64,000 nt of DNA from Brevibacillus migulae. GTDB lineage: Bacteria > Bacillota > Bacilli > Brevibacillales > Brevibacillaceae. The DNA lies in the NCBI RefSeq assembly GCF_004521915.1, contig NZ_SDKD01000016.1, positions 62,001-126,000 on the forward strand. Direction: 5' to 3'. The notes beneath the pieces are model-generated. The model did no database searches. It worked only from the letters and a program-made list of their open reading frames with translations, and had not been told where the DNA came from. Position numbers and translations under genes: made by a program. Below are positions 27,547-35,867 of this stretch, piece after piece; position 1 is the stretch's first letter; every line of letters begins with the position of its first letter.

Positions 27547-27731
27547 AAGAGCCCTGCGATGTACGTGTCAACCGATCGTTTTGAGCCACAAGATTTGTTT
27601 AGGGAGTTCGTCGTCCGGTTTCACGCTGGCATGCCTCGTTAGAGTGGACGTCATTCGTGAATAGGCAGGACACCCACCTGCTAGCTGCAGGTTCAAAACG
27701 AAGGGAGCGCACGGCATAATGGGGCTCTTTT
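27547..27731 (+). ncRNA. ssrS: 6S RNA (SsrS), transcription regulator
   Basis: Between aspS and tcdA, where B. subtilis carries the 6S-1 RNA gene bsrA. The ~185-base segment has a closing stem (AGAGCCC at 27548-27554 with GGGCTCT at 27722-27728) and a T-run at the 3' end. The 3' half has a CACCTGC/GCAGGT hairpin followed by TTCAAAACGAAGG and GCACGGCA, sequences I associate with bacillar 6S RNA. 6S RNA mimics an open promoter and sequesters the sigma-A holoenzyme. A possible promoter (TTGAAA 27447, -10 near 27470) would give a 5' extended precursor. Exact ends are estimates. Confidence 0.72.
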
Positions 27732-27802
27732 CTAAGGATCTCATTCCTACTTTTCCGATTTGTTTACCATTATCCCATCAACAAGTGAAAGGTTGTTACG
27801 GC

Positions 27803-28558
27803 ATGCTACACCAATTTTCCCGATGTGAATTAGCCTTCGGACCTGAAGGACTGGAGAAATTGAAAAACACAACGGTCGCCGTGCTCGGAGTGGGGGGCGT
27901 CGGTTCCTTTACCGTCGAGGCGTTGGCTCGCACCGGCGTAGGCAGATTGATTCTGTTGGACAAGGACGTCGTGGATATCACCAATATCAATCGGCAAATC
28001 CATGCCAACCTCAATACGATTGGCCAAGAGAAAACCGAATTGATGAAGGAGCGCATTGCCAGCATCAATCCGGAATGCGAGGTCATTACTCTCAACTTCT
28101 TTTATAACGAAGAAACGGCTGAACAGCTGTTTGCCCATAAACCGGATTATATCGTGGATGCGATCGATACCGTTTCCGCGAAAATTCATCTGATCATCGA
28201 AGCGAAAAAGCGCAACATCCCGATCATCTCCAGCATGGGGGCAGCCAACAAAATGGACCCGACCCGCTTTGAGGTGGAGGACATCTCCAAAACAAGCTAT
28301 GACCCGATCGCCAAGGTGATTCGCCGGGAGCTGCGCAAAGAAGGCATCTATAAAGGCGTCAAAGTGGTCTACTCCCGAGAGATTCCGGTAACGACTCGCA
28401 CGGATGTCCGTGAACAGATCGTCAGCAATCCGGATTCACCGATTCGCAAAGTCAAGCAGCCGCCGGCAAGCAATGCCTTTGTTCCTTCCGTGGCGGGCTT
28501 GATCATGGCAAGCGTAGTTGTACGTGATCTGCTTGATTGGCAGCCGGCCAAAGGATAA
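27803..28558 (+). CDS. tcdA: tRNA threonylcarbamoyladenosine dehydratase (TcdA/YrvM)
   Basis: An E1-like adenylating enzyme that cyclises t6A37 to ct6A37 in ANN-decoding tRNAs. The frame opens at 27719 inside the 6S RNA terminator; the likely start is ATG 27803 with GAAAGG about 10 bases upstream, giving 251 residues. It has the nucleotide-binding VLGVGGVGSFTVEALARTGVG motif, LLDKDVVDITNINRQ, and the VDAIDTVSAK block. The aspS-tcdA-rarA order matches B. subtilis aspS-yrvM-yrvN, here with an acyltransferase in between. Confidence 0.94.
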   Translation: MLHQFSRCELAFGPEGLEKLKNTTVAVLGVGGVGSFTVEALARTGVGRLILLDKDVVDITNINRQIHANLNTIGQEKTELMKERIASINPECEVITLNFFYNEETAEQLFAHKPDYIVDAIDTVSAKIHLIIEAKKRNIPIISSMGAANKMDPTRFEVEDISKTSYDPIAKVIRRELRKEGIYKGVKVVYSREIPVTTRTDVREQIVSNPDSPIRKVKQPPASNAFVPSVAGLIMASVVVRDLLDWQPAKG

Positions 28559-28575
28559 AAAGTTCAGAGCGATTG

Positions 28576-28613
28576 ACCGTCTTTTTGTGAAAGGAAAGGC
28601 GGTTTTTCTTTTT
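28576..28613 (+). terminator. intrinsic terminator after tcdA
   Basis: ACCGTCTTT pairs with AAAGGCGGT (one G-U pair) around a ~10-base loop, followed by T-rich sequence. Confidence 0.75.
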
Positions 28614-28692
28614 CCGACAACATGATGTAACCTTTTCTGGCTCCTACTAGTCTTATGTTGTGTGTATCTGTTGGGAAGGGGAGCTTTTAATC

Positions 28693-29853
28693 ATGCAAAA
28701 GGGCGGGAAGGAACGCATCGATGAATTGGATATCATGCGGGGAATGGCATTTCTAGCTGTTGTACTGCAGCATGCCATCGGTGCTTATATACGTCGCCCG
28801 GAGATCAGCCTGCAGGAGGCGGCGATGCTTGGCATCTTGTTCAACCTCGCCAAGTTTGCCGTGCCGACATTTGTGCTGATTACGGGAATTGTTCTATTTT
28901 ACAACTATTATCAAAAGATTCATTACGCCAGTTTTATTCGTAAGCGGGCTGTCGATATTCTGATTCCGTATCTGATCTGGAGCGGGATCTATATGTACTA
29001 TTATCATGGACTACCTACCTTCGATTGGGCAGGGATGAAAGGCCTCGGTAAGGAGCTCTTAAGCGGAACTGCCGCCTACCATCTCTGGTTTGTCGTCATG
29101 ATCTTTCAATGCTATCTGGTCTTCCCGCTATACCGATGGGCAGCAAAGCGGTTGGAGGGGAAGGCGCGTGGGCAGTTTTGGACGATTCTTATCACTTGTG
29201 GTCTAGCATATGGGGCTTTGATGTGGTTTTCGGCCGTGTATATCCCGACGAGAAAGCTTCATTTTGATTCGCGGATGATGCAAGTTTTCTTGATTGACTA
29301 TCGCGATCGCAATTTTCTCTTTTACAGCTTTTATTTTATCGTCGGGGGCGTTGCAGGTCTTGCTCTGTACAAGTGGAGAGCCTTCATCAAAAGAAGCGCC
29401 ATCTGGAACGGGGGTCTCTTTTTGCTCCTGTTTTTGATCGTGGGCCAAGCCTTGTTTGCTACGGGCGGTGTCAATCTCAATCAATCTACTTCCCTTAAGC
29501 CAAGCATGTTTCTTTACACCCTTTGTGAAATCATCCTGCTGTATGGAGCGGCCCGACTGATTCAGGCACACCACCAACGATTGTTTGCCGTTTTTTCGTT
29601 CATTGGAAACTACTCCTTTGGAGCGTATCTCGTACATGCCATGATCCTTAATTACGTGATTGCCGGATTGCGGAAATTTGTGCCATGGGGTTCGGAGCTG
29701 GGCATGACATTGCTCGCAACCCTTCTCGCTGCGGCTGTTTCCGTGGCATTCACCAAGGTCATCAGTCTGCTTCCGTATGGGAAATATGCGATAGGGCCAT
29801 TTGGCAAGCGGGTACGCGAGGCGGCAAAAAAGCCTGTTCCCGAAGCTGCGTAG
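28693..29853 (+). CDS. acyltransferase 3 family membrane protein
   Basis: The 386-residue protein has about ten membrane helices and belongs to the acyltransferase-3 family (OafA/WecH-like), which O-acylates sugars or wall polymers. It starts at ATG 28693 after GGAAGGGGAG. The RIDELDIMRGMAFLAVVLQHA segment holds the family R-x(10)-H motif, and FIGNYSFGAYLVHAM lies near the C-terminus. The substrate is unknown. It interrupts the conserved tcdA-rarA neighbourhood and has its own terminator-flanked unit, so it is probably a later insertion. Confidence 0.88.
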   Translation: MQKGGKERIDELDIMRGMAFLAVVLQHAIGAYIRRPEISLQEAAMLGILFNLAKFAVPTFVLITGIVLFYNYYQKIHYASFIRKRAVDILIPYLIWSGIYMYYYHGLPTFDWAGMKGLGKELLSGTAAYHLWFVVMIFQCYLVFPLYRWAAKRLEGKARGQFWTILITCGLAYGALMWFSAVYIPTRKLHFDSRMMQVFLIDYRDRNFLFYSFYFIVGGVAGLALYKWRAFIKRSAIWNGGLFLLLFLIVGQALFATGGVNLNQSTSLKPSMFLYTLCEIILLYGAARLIQAHHQRLFAVFSFIGNYSFGAYLVHAMILNYVIAGLRKFVPWGSELGMTLLATLLAAAVSVAFTKVISLLPYGKYAIGPFGKRVREAAKKPVPEAA

Positions 29854-29976
29854 GGAAATGGAATAAAACAGAGTACGCAGGTAGGGATTCAACTTGCGAA
29901 TTCATTCTGTTAAGATAGAATGGAAGTTAGACAAAGCGGAAGAAATTGCAGGGTAGAACAAGAAAGGTTGCCGGAC

Positions 29977-31305
29977 ATGGATTTATTTTCGTTTGCGTAT
30001 GAACAGGAAGACACAGGCAAGCTGAAGCCGCTTGCCGCCCGGATGCGGCCAGAAACCATTCAGGAGGTGCTGGGGCAATCCCACATCCTGGGCCCGGGCA
30101 AATTATTGCGGAGAGCGATCGAGGCGGATCAAGTCTCCTCGCTGATTTTCTATGGCCCGCCAGGCACCGGGAAAACGACCTTGGCAAAAGTGATCGCCCG
30201 CACGACCCGCTCGTATTTTGCGGAGCTTAATGCGGTGACAGCGGGAGTCGCCGATATCCGCAAAGTGGTGGACGAAGCAAAGGAACGCCTGCATATGGAA
30301 AAGCGGCGCACCACTTTGTTTATTGACGAGATCCATCGGTTTAACAAGGCGCAGCAGGATGCTTTGCTGCCTTATGTAGAAGAGGGGACCATCATCTTGA
30401 TTGGCGCTACCACGGAAAATCCGTTTTTTGAGGTAAACGCAGCATTGTTGTCCCGCTCGCAAATTTTTGCGCTGCAATCCCTGACGGAAGAAGAATTGCG
30501 CCAGGTCATTGATCGGGCGCTAACGGACAAGGCAAAAGGCTTGGGAGAGCTGAACGTCAGCATCACGACGGAAGCGGCCGACCATTTGATTCGCTATGCT
30601 GAGGGCGATGCGCGCAGACTGTTGAATGCATTGGAGCTTGCCGCCACGACGACGCCGGTACAGGCGGACGGATCGATTCTCATCACCCTCGATGTGGCGG
30701 TGGAATCGATTCAGCGCAGGGCTGTACGATACGACAAAAGTGGGGATAATCATTATGATACGATCTCTGCGTTTATCAAATCCATTCGCGGTTCGGATCC
30801 GGACGCAGCGCTCTATTGGCTGGCGCGGATGATCGATGCGGGGGAAGACCCGCGCTTCATTGCCCGACGCTTGATCATTTCGGCATCGGAAGACATTGGC
30901 AATGCGGATCCGCAGGCATTGCAGGTGGCTTGTTCCTGTTTTCAGGCATTGGAGCTGATCGGGATGCCGGAGGGACGCATTCCTTTGGCGCAAGCGACCA
31001 CCTATCTGGCCGCCGCTCCGAAAAGCAATGCCGCCTACAACGGGATCAACCAAGCGCTTGCCACCATCCGGAATGAAGGGCACAAGCCCGTTCCGGTTCA
31101 TTTGCGGGATCAAAGCTATAAAGGGGCAGCCCGACTTGGACACGGAGAAGGGTATCTTTATCCGCACAACTATCCCGAAGGCTATGTACCGCAGCAGTAT
31201 TTGCCGGACGGCGTGGATTATACGTTTTACCAGCCGAAGCCGATCGGCTATGAACAGCAGATCTTGGCGCTGCAGCAAAGAAGAAAGCAGCAGGGACGGG
31301 AGTAA
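29977..31305 (+). CDS. rarA: replication-associated recombination protein RarA (MgsA)
   Basis: A clamp-loader-like AAA+ ATPase acting at stalled forks. The start ATG 29977 follows AGAAAGG by 9 bases; 442 residues. Walker A GPPGTGKTT lies at residues 60-68, Walker B is LFIDEIHRF, sensor 1 GATTENP is present, and the C-terminal MgsA domain with YWLARMIDAGEDPRFIARR is complete. A weak promoter (TTGCGA 29894, TAGAAT 29916) precedes it. Confidence 0.96.
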   Translation: MDLFSFAYEQEDTGKLKPLAARMRPETIQEVLGQSHILGPGKLLRRAIEADQVSSLIFYGPPGTGKTTLAKVIARTTRSYFAELNAVTAGVADIRKVVDEAKERLHMEKRRTTLFIDEIHRFNKAQQDALLPYVEEGTIILIGATTENPFFEVNAALLSRSQIFALQSLTEEELRQVIDRALTDKAKGLGELNVSITTEAADHLIRYAEGDARRLLNALELAATTTPVQADGSILITLDVAVESIQRRAVRYDKSGDNHYDTISAFIKSIRGSDPDAALYWLARMIDAGEDPRFIARRLIISASEDIGNADPQALQVACSCFQALELIGMPEGRIPLAQATTYLAAAPKSNAAYNGINQALATIRNEGHKPVPVHLRDQSYKGAARLGHGEGYLYPHNYPEGYVPQQYLPDGVDYTFYQPKPIGYEQQILALQQRRKQQGRE

Positions 31306-31322
31306 CGAGCGGCAATATGGAC

Positions 31323-31358
31323 AAAAAAACTCCTCATGGACGAATCCATCAGGAGTTT
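31323..31358 (-). terminator. minus-strand terminator of the 57-residue gene
   Basis: AAACTCCTGATGG pairs with CCATGAGGAGTTT on the minus strand (one mismatch), followed by seven T on that strand. It may also act weakly as the rarA terminator. Confidence 0.75.
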
Positions 31359-31371
31359 GCCAGAGGAAGAT

Positions 31372-31545
31372 TTAGGTGCGCACCGTTCCGCCTGGCTTAT
31401 TGGGCAGATCGCCCTCTTCATTCGGCTGCTTGCTCACTTCGCTTGCACCATAGCGCGCTTTGTGAGCAATGGTGCCGGCAGGTTGATCATAGAGCGTTTG
31501 CGACGGATGATTGCGTCCGCGTTCTGATGCTTTGTTTGTAGCCAT
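31372..31545 (-). CDS. small hydrophilic protein, 57 residues
   Basis: The minus-strand ORF starts at ATG 31545, 8 bases after GAGGGGG, and is followed by a good terminator, so it is a real gene. The product (MATNKASERGRNHPSQTLYD at the start) is very polar, has no hydrophobic core, and is rich in Asn, Gly, Pro and charged residues. This composition recalls small spore proteins, but I see no SASP signature. It sits convergent to rarA and divergent to cymR. Confidence 0.65.
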   Translation of the reverse strand: MATNKASERGRNHPSQTLYDQPAGTIAHKARYGASEVSKQPNEEGDLPNKPGGTVRT

Positions 31546-31670
31546 TCCACTCACCCCCTCACCCTATTGTTCTCCACTCGGGGAGGCAGTCATGTGCGCA
31601 GGGGATAACAGTTCATGGGAATTATACCAGATAAAAGCCTTTGCGAAGGCAACAAGAGGAGAGTTGTACA

Positions 31671-32090
31671 TTGAAGATTTCCACCAAGGGTCGCTATGGT
31701 TTGACTATCATGATGGAGCTGGCGAATCGCTTTGGCGAAGGGCCGGTCTCTCTGAAAAGCATCGCCCAGCGGCATGACTTGTCGGAGCACTATCTGGAGC
31801 AATTGATCGCTCCTTTGCGCAATGCCGGACTGGTAAAAAGCATTCGCGGTGCCTATGGCGGCTATGTGCTTTCAAAAGCGCCGGAAGAAATTACGTCGGG
31901 CGATATCATCCGCGTGCTGGAAGGACCGATCAGCCCGGTTGAATTTGCGGAGGAAGAAGATCCGGCAAAGCGTTATCTTTGGCTGCGCATTCGCGACAGC
32001 ATTTCCGCTGTCCTGGATTCCACGACCTTGAAGGATTTGATCAGCTTCCAGGATGATGGCTTGTCGGACGGCTATATGTTTTACATTTAA
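31671..32090 (+). CDS. cymR: Rrf2-family cysteine metabolism repressor CymR
   Basis: CymR represses sulfur-assimilation and cystine-uptake genes, acting with CysK. The start is TTG 31671 after AGAGGAGAG, giving 139 residues. The N-terminal winged helix reads STKGRYGLTIMMELANRFGEG, and the HDLSEHYLEQLIAPLRNAGLV recognition region is typical. No cysteine cluster is seen, so it is not an iron-sulfur IscR. It is followed by a cysteine desulfurase, as in B. subtilis cymR-yrvO. Confidence 0.92.
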   Translation: MKISTKGRYGLTIMMELANRFGEGPVSLKSIAQRHDLSEHYLEQLIAPLRNAGLVKSIRGAYGGYVLSKAPEEITSGDIIRVLEGPISPVEFAEEEDPAKRYLWLRIRDSISAVLDSTTLKDLISFQDDGLSDGYMFYI

Positions 32091-32111
32091 GAAGAGCTAG
32101 GTGATGGATAG

Positions 32112-33260
32112 GTGATCGCACAATCATACGTATATCTGGATCACGCAGCAACCACCCCGGTACATCCGCGTGTGAGGGAAGCGATGCAGCCGTTTCTGGG
32201 TGAGTTTTATGGCAATCCTTCAAGCTTGCATGGATTTGGACGGCAGGCACGCATGGCCATGGAAAAGGCACGGGAGGAAATTGCCCAGATTCTGGGGGCA
32301 GAGCCGTCGCAGCTGGTGTTTACCAGCGGCGGCACGGAGGCGGACAATATGGCCTTGATTGGCGTGGCCATGGCCAATCGGGAAAAAGGGAAGCACATCA
32401 TTACGAGCCAGATCGAGCACCATGCCGTGCTGCATGCCTGTGAATATTTGGAGCAAATCGGGTTTGAGGTGACCTATCTGGCGGTGGATCAGACCGGCAT
32501 GGTTTCCCTCGGGGAGCTGAAAAAAGCAATTCGACCAGATACGATCCTCGTTTCGATCATGTACGGAAACAACGAGGTTGGAACGATTCAGCCGATCGAG
32601 GAAATCGGCGCTTTTTTGCATGAACAGGGAATCTTGTTCCACACGGATGCGGTGCAGGCGTTTGGATCGGTGGCGTTTGAGGCGAATAAGCTGCCGGTCG
32701 ATCTGCTTTCCATTTCTGCTCATAAGGTGAATGGGCCAAAAGGGATCGGAGCTTTATACATGTCTCGCACCGTACCGTTTCTGCCGCATATGCACGGCGG
32801 CTCACAAGAACGGAAGCGCCGGGCGGGGACTGAAAACGTGGCAGGCATCGTCGGGTTTGCCGAGGCCGCGAAAATCGCCATGGCGGAAAAAGCAAAACGA
32901 CAAGAGAAGTACGAATCGTTCCGCAAGCGCATGCTGGCGATCTGGAACGAAGCGGCGATTTCCTATGTGGTCAATGGACATCCCACACATTACTTGCCGC
33001 ATATCCTCAATGTCAGCTTTCCAGGCGTCCATACTGAGACCATGCTGATGAATCTGGATTTGGCCGGGGTCGCGGCAGCCAGTGGCTCTGCTTGTACTTC
33101 CGGATCGTTGGAGCTGTCCCATGTACTGCAAGCGATGAAGCTGGACGATGAACGGGCAAAATCGGCCATTCGCTTCAGCTTCGGGATCACGAATACGTTG
33201 GAAGAAATCGAACAAGCAGCAACGAAAATCGTACAGATCGTCCATCGATTGGTAAAATGA
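32112..33260 (+). CDS. cysteine desulfurase (YrvO/IscS-like)
   Basis: A PLP enzyme that takes sulfur from cysteine for tRNA thiolation. GTG 32112 lies 9 bases after AGGTGATG; 382 residues. YLDHAATTP, the TSGGTEADNMA segment, SIMYGNNEVGTIQP, the PLP lysine in SAHKVNGPKG and the sulfur-carrying cysteine in SGSACTSG are all present. In B. subtilis yrvO is followed by its partner trmU (mnmA); here the ribose operon comes next and no mnmA is in the window. Confidence 0.95.
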   Translation: MIAQSYVYLDHAATTPVHPRVREAMQPFLGEFYGNPSSLHGFGRQARMAMEKAREEIAQILGAEPSQLVFTSGGTEADNMALIGVAMANREKGKHIITSQIEHHAVLHACEYLEQIGFEVTYLAVDQTGMVSLGELKKAIRPDTILVSIMYGNNEVGTIQPIEEIGAFLHEQGILFHTDAVQAFGSVAFEANKLPVDLLSISAHKVNGPKGIGALYMSRTVPFLPHMHGGSQERKRRAGTENVAGIVGFAEAAKIAMAEKAKRQEKYESFRKRMLAIWNEAAISYVVNGHPTHYLPHILNVSFPGVHTETMLMNLDLAGVAAASGSACTSGSLELSHVLQAMKLDDERAKSAIRFSFGITNTLEEIEQAATKIVQIVHRLVK

Positions 33261-33267
33261 GAATAAG

Positions 33268-33319
33268 CCGTACTTTCTGGTTTAGCGGTAACAAGCTAAC
33301 AGATTGTGCGGTTTTTTTT
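33268..33319 (+). terminator. intrinsic terminator after the cysteine desulfurase
   Basis: CCGTAC (33268-33273) pairs with GTGCGG (33306-33311) below an inner GTTTAGC/GCTAAC stem, followed by eight T residues. Confidence 0.7.
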
Positions 33320-33385
33320 CGTCCTGATTCATCTGGATGAATCGCATGGTACGACAGCAAAACATTCAAATTTGCTTAAAATAGG

Positions 33386-33414
33386 TTGACAGTTTGAAAA
33401 GAAAGGAGTAATTT
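33386..33414 (+). promoter_or_regulatory. sigma-A promoter of the rbs operon
   Basis: Perfect TTGACA (33386-33391), 17-bp spacer, TAATTT (33409-33414). Transcription would start near 33421, just before the first operator. Confidence 0.8.
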
Positions 33415-33430
33415 AAAAGTGTGAAAGAGA

Positions 33431-33446
33431 TGTAACCGGTTTCACA
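33431..33446 (+). promoter_or_regulatory. rbs operator 1 / cre-like site
   Basis: The 16-bp near-palindrome TGTAACCGGTTTCACA begins about 10 bases after the expected start point. Its first 14 bases fit the CcpA cre consensus TGWAANCGNTNWCA at every position, and it is also a typical LacI-family RbsR site. Confidence 0.8.
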
Positions 33447-33484
33447 TATGAATTCCCCTTGATTTACCTTTTTTTTATCTCTCA

Positions 33485-33502
33485 TGTGTAACCGGTTACA
33501 CA
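33485..33502 (+). promoter_or_regulatory. rbs operator 2 / cre-like site
   Basis: TGTGTAACCGGTTACACA is a perfect 18-bp palindrome, 55 bp (about five helical turns) centre to centre from operator 1, right before the rbsR SD. Its inner 14 bases also fit the cre consensus. Confidence 0.8.
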
Positions 33503-33521
33503 TTTGGTGGTGATGATGCTT

Positions 33522-34532
33522 TTGGCAACCATACGTGATGTTGCGAAGCTAGCGGGTGTTTCCGTTGCAACCGTTTCCCGCGTGCTTAACAAAAATGGAT
33601 ACGTGAATAAAGAAACGGAGCAGAAGGTAATCACCGCGATTCAGCAGCTTCAATATGAGCCCAATGCGGTGGCAAGGGGCTTGGCAGGAAAACGAACAGG
33701 GACGATTGCACTCATCTTGCCGGATATCTCCAACCCGTTTTTCCCGGAGATGGCAAGAGGGGTCGAGGACGTCGCCCATCAGCTAGGCTACACGGTGATC
33801 CTTTGCAATTCCGATGATCACGGAGTAAAGGAACGCTCTTACATCGAAGTCTTGAAGAAAAAATATATCGACGGCATCATCTTCGCCTCCAACACGCTGG
33901 ACGAAACAGACGTGGAGGAGATGCAAAAGAATGATTTGCCGCTTGTCATTCTCGACCGAGCGCCCATTCAGGATACATTCAGTGTCGTCCGGTCGAAAAA
34001 CTACGAAGGTGCCCAGCTGGCAGTGAAGCATTTGCTCGAGGTCGGCTGCAAACGGATCGCACACATTTACGGTCCGCAAGAATTCTTGACCGCCAAGGAA
34101 CGAATGACAGGCTACGAGGACGCTGTGCGGCATTTGCCCTGGTACTCGCCCAGTCTGATGGTACCAGGCAACTTTCGGATCGATGGCGGAATGAAGGCGA
34201 TTGAGCAATTGCTGTCCAGACATCCGGATGTGGATGGGATCTTTGCGGGCAATGACCTCATGGCGGTTGGAGCGCTCAAGGCGCTGTATCGATTGGGGAA
34301 AAAAGTGCCCGAAGAAGTCGCCATCTGCGGCTTTGACGGGATTGCCCTGACCGAGATTACCGAGCCGGAGATCACGACAGTCGCCCAGCCGATATATGAG
34401 ATGGGAAGCCTTGCCGCAAAGGTACTGATCGAAAAAATAACCGCTACGGTAAAAGCCAATCCCATTCATGAGCTGGAAGTCAGCTTGATACGGAGAGGGT
34501 CGACAAAAAGGGGAAGAGAAACGGATGAATAA
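33522..34532 (+). CDS. rbsR: LacI-family ribose operon repressor RbsR
   Basis: A 336-residue regulator with an N-terminal LacI helix-turn-helix (TIRDVAKLAGVSVATVSRVLN), a hinge with NAVARGLAGKRTG, and a type 1 periplasmic-binding-like sugar domain. The start is uncertain: TTG 33522 gives the usual MATIRDVA beginning, ATG 33516 and TTG 33504 are alternatives; the SD is GGTGGTGAT (33506-33514). The gene heads the rbs operon behind two operators, so it is very likely autoregulated and released by ribose. Confidence 0.9.
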   Translation: MATIRDVAKLAGVSVATVSRVLNKNGYVNKETEQKVITAIQQLQYEPNAVARGLAGKRTGTIALILPDISNPFFPEMARGVEDVAHQLGYTVILCNSDDHGVKERSYIEVLKKKYIDGIIFASNTLDETDVEEMQKNDLPLVILDRAPIQDTFSVVRSKNYEGAQLAVKHLLEVGCKRIAHIYGPQEFLTAKERMTGYEDAVRHLPWYSPSLMVPGNFRIDGGMKAIEQLLSRHPDVDGIFAGNDLMAVGALKALYRLGKKVPEEVAICGFDGIALTEITEPEITTVAQPIYEMGSLAAKVLIEKITATVKANPIHELEVSLIRRGSTKRGRETDE

Positions 34533-35448
34533 ACCAAAAATTGCGGTTATCGGCAGTTTAAATATGGATATCGTGATTGAAGCGCAGCGGGCGCCGCGAA
34601 TGGGGGAAACCATCCTGGGCCAACAGGCGCATTTTATCCCGGGAGGCAAAGGGGCCAATCAGGCAGTCGCTTCTGCCAGATTGGGAGCGCATACAAGCAT
34701 GATCGGGTCAGTCGGGCAAGACGCTTTCGGCAAGCAGCTGCTCGCTTCCATGCAGCAGGAAGGGATCGATTGCCAGACCATCAAAAGCGTCGAGCAGGCA
34801 GCGACCGGCATCGCCAACATCCTGCTTGCGGATGGCGACAACAGCATTATCGTGGTTCCCGGTGCGAATGCATATTGCACCACCGAGGATATCGACAAGC
34901 ATGAGCAGGCGATCGCAGACGCGGACGTGGTCATGCTCCAGCTGGAAATTCCGCTGGAGACAGTGATCTACGCCGCAGAAAAAGCCAAGCACTTGGGCAA
35001 GCAGGTCATTTTAAATCCGGCACCCGCGCAAGCCTTGCCTGATCGACTGTTTGCCGCCATCGATATCCTGACGCCAAACGAAACGGAAGTCTATCAGCTC
35101 GCCGGCTTCGAAATCGGTGAAGTAGAACTGCAGCAAGCGATGCAAGCGCTGCAAAGCAAAGGTGTGCAGCACGTCATCACCACACTAGGTTCAAAAGGCG
35201 CAGCCTTCCTGGATCAAAGCGGTCAGGTAGAAATCGTGCCAGCCTACAAGGTGGAGGTTGTGGATACCACCGGAGCGGGAGATTCCTTCAATGCAGGTCT
35301 TGCCGTCGCCATCGGATCAGGAAGAAGAATCCCGGAAGCGGTCGTCTTTGCCAGCAAGGTCGCTGCATTGGCTGTCACCAAGATGGGCGCACAGCAAGGT
35401 ATGCCCACGCTTGAACAGGTCGAAAATTTTATCAGCAAGAAGGGGTGA
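34525..35448 (+). CDS. rbsK: ribokinase
   Basis: RbsK phosphorylates D-ribose to ribose 5-phosphate. The 307-residue PfkB-family protein has the N-terminal IGSLNMDIVIEAQRAPRMGET and PGGKGANQAVASARLGA motifs and the C-terminal anion-hole/catalytic signature DTTGAGDSFNAGLAVA. Its start overlaps the end of rbsR by 8 bp, so translation is coupled. Confidence 0.97.
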   Translation: MNKPKIAVIGSLNMDIVIEAQRAPRMGETILGQQAHFIPGGKGANQAVASARLGAHTSMIGSVGQDAFGKQLLASMQQEGIDCQTIKSVEQAATGIANILLADGDNSIIVVPGANAYCTTEDIDKHEQAIADADVVMLQLEIPLETVIYAAEKAKHLGKQVILNPAPAQALPDRLFAAIDILTPNETEVYQLAGFEIGEVELQQAMQALQSKGVQHVITTLGSKGAAFLDQSGQVEIVPAYKVEVVDTTGAGDSFNAGLAVAIGSGRRIPEAVVFASKVAALAVTKMGAQQGMPTLEQVENFISKKG

Positions 35449-35453
35449 GCATC

Positions 35454-35849
35454 ATGAAAAAAATCGGGATTTTGAACAGTGAAATTTCCGAGGTCATCGG
35501 AAAATTGGGACATACCGATCAAATCGTCATATGCGACAGCGGATTGCCGATTCCCGATCACGTAAAACGGATTGACCTGGCTCTCAAGGAAGGCGTCCCC
35601 ACTTTTTTGGAAACACTCGAAACCGTTCTGCTGGAAATGCAGGTAGAGAGCGCAATCGTTGCCAAGGAAATGGCGGTCGTCAGCCCGGATCTGGAGGCAA
35701 GCATGAAAGAGACATTGGGCAAAGTGGATCTTGTAACCGTTTCCCATGAGGAATTTAAAGAGCTTACCCAAAAGGCAAAAGCCATCATCCGTACCGGTGA
35801 GTTCACCCCGTATGCTAATGTGATTCTGAAGGCCGGCGTCATTTTCTAA
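35454..35849 (+). CDS. rbsD: D-ribose pyranase
   Basis: RbsD interconverts beta-pyranose and beta-furanose forms of ribose before phosphorylation. ATG 35454 follows AAGGGGTGAGC; 131 residues. The HTDQIVICDSGLPIP segment contains the catalytic His and Asp region, and the C-terminal TGEFTPYANVILKAGV block is typical. It sits in the standard place between rbsK and rbsA. Confidence 0.96.
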   Translation: MKKIGILNSEISEVIGKLGHTDQIVICDSGLPIPDHVKRIDLALKEGVPTFLETLETVLLEMQVESAIVAKEMAVVSPDLEASMKETLGKVDLVTVSHEEFKELTQKAKAIIRTGEFTPYANVILKAGVIF

Positions 35850-35867
35850 GGAGAGGAGGATGGTTGT

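Noticed and set aside
31317..31541. Plus-strand ORFs of 63-74 residues after rarA
   Set aside because: They overlap the better supported minus-strand 57-residue gene and lack start signals.
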